Source: Triglochin maritima | Lineage: Eukaryota; Streptophyta; Magnoliopsida; Alismatales; Juncaginaceae | Assembly (NCBI GenBank): GCA_963682175.1 | Contig: OY821777.1 | Span: forward strand, 2,001,501-2,065,500 | Reading direction: 5' to 3' | Length of the DNA stretch: 64,000 bases | Shown here: in pieces, positions 58,201 through 64,000 of the stretch | How positions within the stretch are numbered: position 1 is the first letter of the stretch | How the letters are laid out: each line of letters begins with the position of its first letter | Translations under genes and position numbers: made by a program | Notes under the pieces: generated by a model | Told to the model about the DNA's origin: nothing | The model's input: the letters and a program-made list of their open reading frames with translations, nothing else | Database searches by the model: none

Positions 58201-61150
58201 GCGGGAAGAGGCATCCGGAACCTACCCGTCCAATTAAATCACCTGCACACCCCATCCAATGGCAGATAAGGTGTGATTTTAATGCACCAGACGGCTGCAA
58301 TTTGAAGATCCACTTGCAAGATCCAACGACCACAATTTGAAGAGGATGCGGGCCCAATGCAAAAGGCCGTTATTGTTGTTAGGGTTTACTGTTTTCATTT
58401 CTTCCTCGCGATAGGCATGATTTAGGGATTTCATGTATAGTTTGTTAGAGCTCAATTCATGTGGCATATGAGTCCACACAATTGTAACGAATTTTCCTGT
58501 ATTCGATTGTTGAGTATAAATAACAATAACCACCTCGATTTAGAGGTTAACGTTTTGGGTGCAAAATCTAGGGTTGTAAAATTGAACCTCACGACTGCTC
58601 GAAACTCGAATCTATCTTCTTTCTCACCTTCCTCCAGGTATGTAGGACCTTTCCCCTCTCATCACGACCTACTATACTCACCGGAGAGCTGTGGGAACTC
58701 CAGGTCGTCGGTGGAGATCCGATTGGTGACAATCTTCCTCTCCTCCTACCATCTTTTACTTTGTTAGCAGTGCCCACCATCTTTTACTAACTTTCAGATG
58801 TTTCTAATGGTCAACCTTTGAATTTGGCCGCCTCTCCAAGCCTCACTCTCTATGGATACACCCACAAACTCAGACCTCCCCAAAGTAGTTGTCAGTTTTT
58901 GTACACACTGCACCACTCTACCGCCGGTGGATGCCCACAGAACCTCACGTAGCTGACGATAACTCACACAACCACACCCCTTAAGAGGCATAGAGGATTT
59001 GGTTTTTTAATGTTCATTCTTTTTTATGAATACGATCTATTTTGGCATGCATAAATTTCTGAATCTGCCGATCATTATTTGACTGTCATTTTTGTTTGCA
59101 TATTCTCGGATTCGTGGTGTTGGCTGTCCTTTTGCCTTTTCAATGGTTTTTAGGAACCCCAATTATGACCGGAAGTTTTGTTCTATAATCTCAAGCCAAT
59201 TATTTTTTGCTATATATTTTTATATTTTGCATTTTCTATCAGCATCATAGATGCATTTATTAACCTCATCCAAACTGAAATAGTATTGTGAAAGCACAAG
59301 GATGTACTAGTTATTTATACTTCATGTTGGAACAAACTTTCGGATGTTATTGAATATTTGATGTATTATGTCATATTTCATTCTCTGATTCAAACTTCAG
59401 TTCACATGTCTCTTTGTGAGCACTCTAAGCTTCTCCCTCTTCATTTTTAGGTGTTTTCTCTCAGTTTTGGCAACCTTTTGCTGCTGTAATTTTTCTCAAC
59501 CAGTAGCAATGCATAATCGACTGTTTAGCCTTCCTTGTCATGGTTAATTAGATACATGCTTTAAACTCCAGCAGATCTGGAGTGCATATTCTGTTGTATG
59601 ATTTCAAAATGTTGGCTAGTATGTCATTCATTAACACCTAAGTAATTGCATTATCTGTAAAATTATTATGAATGGAAGACATGGGGTATTGTGACTTACA
59701 GAGGAAGAAGGTATAACAAGCCATGTATGGTTGAAATCATATTAGCTTATCCAAATGCCATTGCACATTGTGCAAGTGCAGGCCAGGATATTAGGCACAG
59801 TGGACTTCGTGTTGAAGAAACGAGAGGTCAAAACTGAAGAGCTGAGTTTGAAAGAAGCAACTCTTAACCAGAAATTACTTGAAGCGTATTTTATCGGATT
59901 CCTCCTTGAAATAACTTCCAATAACAAATTAACAACCATATTTGTTTTATCAAACAGATAGAGGGGCTGACACTCATTCCGGAGGATGATTGGAGGGTTT
60001 TTTGTGAAGAATGGGATGTTACGGAAGGAAAAGGCATCAGTGCTGAAATTCTACTTCCAAATGACGTCCCAAGTAACCAACCTGGTTCATGTGAAGAGAT
60101 GCCAATTGCCGTGGTTGACTCAAAGGCAACTAGTGATGAAGCAAATGGTGACATGGAATTTGAAAAGCTTATTATTAGAACTTGTCCGGAGGTGATGATT
60201 TAAGTAATATGCACATATACATTTTCAGCTATTCTTTTGTATGGGAAAGACTATGCTAGGTTGATTCTTATTGTTTCTGTTGTACCTATCTGTTCTCACT
60301 TCTAACCATGTTACTTGTCATGTTAGATCTGTGAGGTGTGTATTGGGGAAAGAGAAAGCTGTGAACTGATGCAGAAACTCAACTATTCCAATGCTGAAAT
60401 TTCAGTGTTTCTTGTATCTGGCAAAAAAGCTCCAAAATCACTTCTACAAGCATCTGGATCGATTGCAAAGTTGGATCGCCGGTACTCAAAACGTTCCCGT
60501 AAGACGACACGTGGCAATTCTGTTAAATTCAGGGTTGCATGCTCCACAACGATATACCAGCTAAAGATGATGATATGGGAAAGCTTTGGGGTACGCTCTC
60601 ATGTTCTGCATGTCCAATTGTCCTGCCCCTTACTTCCTCGTTAAACCTACTTATTTCTCATGTCACTTATGGTATCGGTTTTAACAAGTGGGAGACATTC
60701 GCTCACAATATTTACCTCTTTGACACCTTTTTTCCTATCAAAGAGATTTCATGATTAAGACATTTCAAAGGGCTCCTTTTCCTTGTTGTTTGATTTCTAC
60801 AATGTGGAACTTTAGGTTGTGAAGGAGAATCAGAAACTTCACAAGGGTTCTGTGGAAATCGAGGGTGATTCAGCCACTCTAGCTGATAAAAACATATTCC
60901 CTGAAGACGTTCTATGGGTCAGAGACACTGAAATCCATGAGAACCGCGATATTGCTGGCAAGTGATGCTATTGTATTGATTTAGTGACTTATATGACCTC
61001 CAAAATATCTTTACATATATGGTTTTCTTATATCTTTTTTTTGGGCCAACAGATGAGCTTTCCGAGCAGAAGACAGAATTCCGTCAAACAGAGGAAGGCT
61101 TCCGCGGGTCTCTTTTAACTAAAGTTGCTTCTGATCAGGTTCTGGAGTGA
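52218..61150 (+). CDS. UBP26: Ubiquitin-specific protease 26 (UBP26-type), complete
   Basis: Thirteen exons: 52218-52297, 52399-52995, 53542-53797, 53965-54665, 55113-55221, 55735-55916, 56768-57052, 57129-57336, 57815-57883, 59958-60191, 60327-60590, 60816-60957, 61053-61150. They total 3225 nt and give 1074 aa, near the length of Arabidopsis UBP26. The start is basic ([13 protein letters not shown]), a likely nuclear signal. The USP core has the Cys box [19 protein letters not shown] (catalytic Cys ~116), paired zinc cysteines CSEC and CESC (exon 3), and the His box [11 protein letters not shown] (His ~361) with YMLMYCRK closing the fold. DUSP-like segments and a C-terminal ubiquitin-like region ([20 protein letters not shown]) follow. 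In Arabidopsis UBP26 deubiquitinates histone H2B and acts in heterochromatic silencing and seed development. Intron 9 is about 2.1 kb. Intron 12 has a GC-AG border (G|GCAAGT). Confidence 0.96.
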
Positions 61151-62010
61151 GTGAATTTGCTCGTGCTCGTAGATGCCTTTTTGGTGTATATAAATACTTG
61201 CAATCACATCAGCGAGGGAGTAGACTTTGAAATTGGGACGTTGATGGTATAGCAGTTCAACATCTACGGTGCTAACGACTAACCTTTTTTTGGTGGTACT
61301 TGTGATGTAATCAATCCATTTTCCTTGTGCGCCTTGTTTTTTTTTTGTCAGGAAAGTGTATTTTTGAACAGCAACCACCATACATATATGTTTATTGGTG
61401 TATTTATATTTTATAGGATCAATGTCCAATTTTTAGATTTTTGCTGGTATGGCCCAAAATTTTCGGAAGAAAAGCAACATATTCGGCTAAATTTGCTGTG
61501 AAATGAATACTAATTAACTAGTTAAACTTGGGTGGAGAGATTAATGACATTCTAGTTGCTGACCTTGGAATGTCAGTTCCTCAGCTTTGAATTGTCGATT
61601 CCTTCAGGTACTTGTTAGTGGCGTGGAGATTAATGACATTCTAGTTGCTGACCTTGGAATGTCAGCTCCTCAGCTTTGAATTGTCTATTCCTTTAGGTAC
61701 TTACTAGTGGCGTTGAAGGCTCAAATGCTACGTAAATGGGTAAATCCGTGATGTTAGTACTCATTTCTTCAAGTGACAACATAACGAAATGCCTGTGATC
61801 GATGAATGTGGGGACTTTACCCCCTCAAATTAACCTTGTAATGTTTTCCATGAAACGCTTATAAAGCAATAGAAGAGTGTATCCTGCATTTGCTTAGATT
61901 CTTTTTGGATTTAAAACCTAACTGCGAGATATGAATTAATTACAATTGCGAAATACATGAATAAAATGAGTTTCAATAATTCATCCATTTCCTTCTTTCT
62001 TATATGCATG
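61151..62010. other. Convergent 3' region of UBP26 and PDS
   Basis: About 860 bp between the stop codons of two convergent genes; should hold both 3' UTRs. It contains an 89-bp tandem duplication. No other gene seen. Confidence 0.6.
61532..61716. repeat. 89-bp tandem duplication
   Basis: Two adjacent units share TTAATGACATTCTAGTTGCT, GACCTTGGAATGTCAG and CAGCTTTGAATTGTC, with matching bases starting at 61541 and 61630. They differ by only a few bases, so the duplication is fairly recent. Confidence 0.9.

Positions 62011-64000
<1,990 letters not shown>

Noticed and set aside
58441..59000. Copia-like LTR start (TGTTAGAGCTCAATTCATG) in UBP26 intron 9, with a TATAAAT downstream
   Set aside because: No CA-ended terminus with a matching 5-bp duplication was found, so it remains unsupported.
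59755..59961. 68-codon frame just before UBP26 exon 10
   Set aside because: It is out of frame with exons 9 and 10, and the exon 9 to exon 10 join (57883/59958) keeps the conserved protein without it. I treat it as intron sequence.

Overview
This is plant nuclear DNA, almost certainly from a eudicot. The genes are intron-rich with GT–AG borders, the intergenic DNA is AT-rich and full of transposon relics, and every recognisable gene belongs to a land-plant family: a JAZ/TIFY repressor, a DYW-type pentatricopeptide protein, a CAX exchanger, UBP26, phytoene desaturase and a MIP1-zipper/DUF547 protein. I cannot name the species.

Layout. (1) 1.3-5.6 kb, minus: a complete 10-exon FYVE-finger plus ankyrin-repeat protein (282 aa). 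(2) 5.7-12.4 kb: mobile-element territory holding a decayed and an intact Mutator-like (MULE) TIR element, a solo LTR and hAT-type MITEs. (3) 12.7-18.5 kb, plus: peptidyl-tRNA hydrolase 2 (7 exons, 203 aa) with a hAT-like insert in its last intron. (4) 18.6-24.3 kb: two more solo LTRs and foldback repeats. (5) 24.4-28.7 kb, plus: a 5-exon JAZ repressor whose Jas intron carries a solo LTR. (6) 30.0-35.4 kb, minus: an 11-exon MIP1-zipper/DUF547 protein. (7) 36.5-38.4 kb, minus: an intronless 613-aa DYW-class PPR editing factor. (8) 38.4-42.3 kb: AT-rich, no recognised gene. (9) 46.0-50.7 kb, plus: a CAX2/CAX5-type vacuolar cation/H+ exchanger (430 aa) with a solo LTR ending 35 bp before its start codon. 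(10) 52.2-61.2 kb, plus: UBP26-type deubiquitinase (13 exons, 1074 aa). (11) 62.0 kb to the window edge, minus: the 3' seven exons of phytoene desaturase (PDS), convergent with UBP26.

The genes act in unrelated processes (endosomal PI3P binding, mitochondrial peptidyl-tRNA turnover, jasmonate signalling, organelle RNA editing, vacuolar Ca/Mn transport, H2B deubiquitination, carotenoid synthesis). They form no pathway cluster, as expected for a plant chromosome.

The most distinctive feature is the mobile DNA. Five solo LTRs each keep an exact 5-bp target duplication. Three of them, from two families with different termini, carry dense arrays of the CpG-rich palindrome CGGTCGACCG and its variants. 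The MULE-like element next to PTH2 holds a minisatellite that encodes the same decapeptide repeat on both strands, and a large GC-rich foldback. All gene models below were spliced by hand from frame continuity and splice consensus; no alignment or database search was run.
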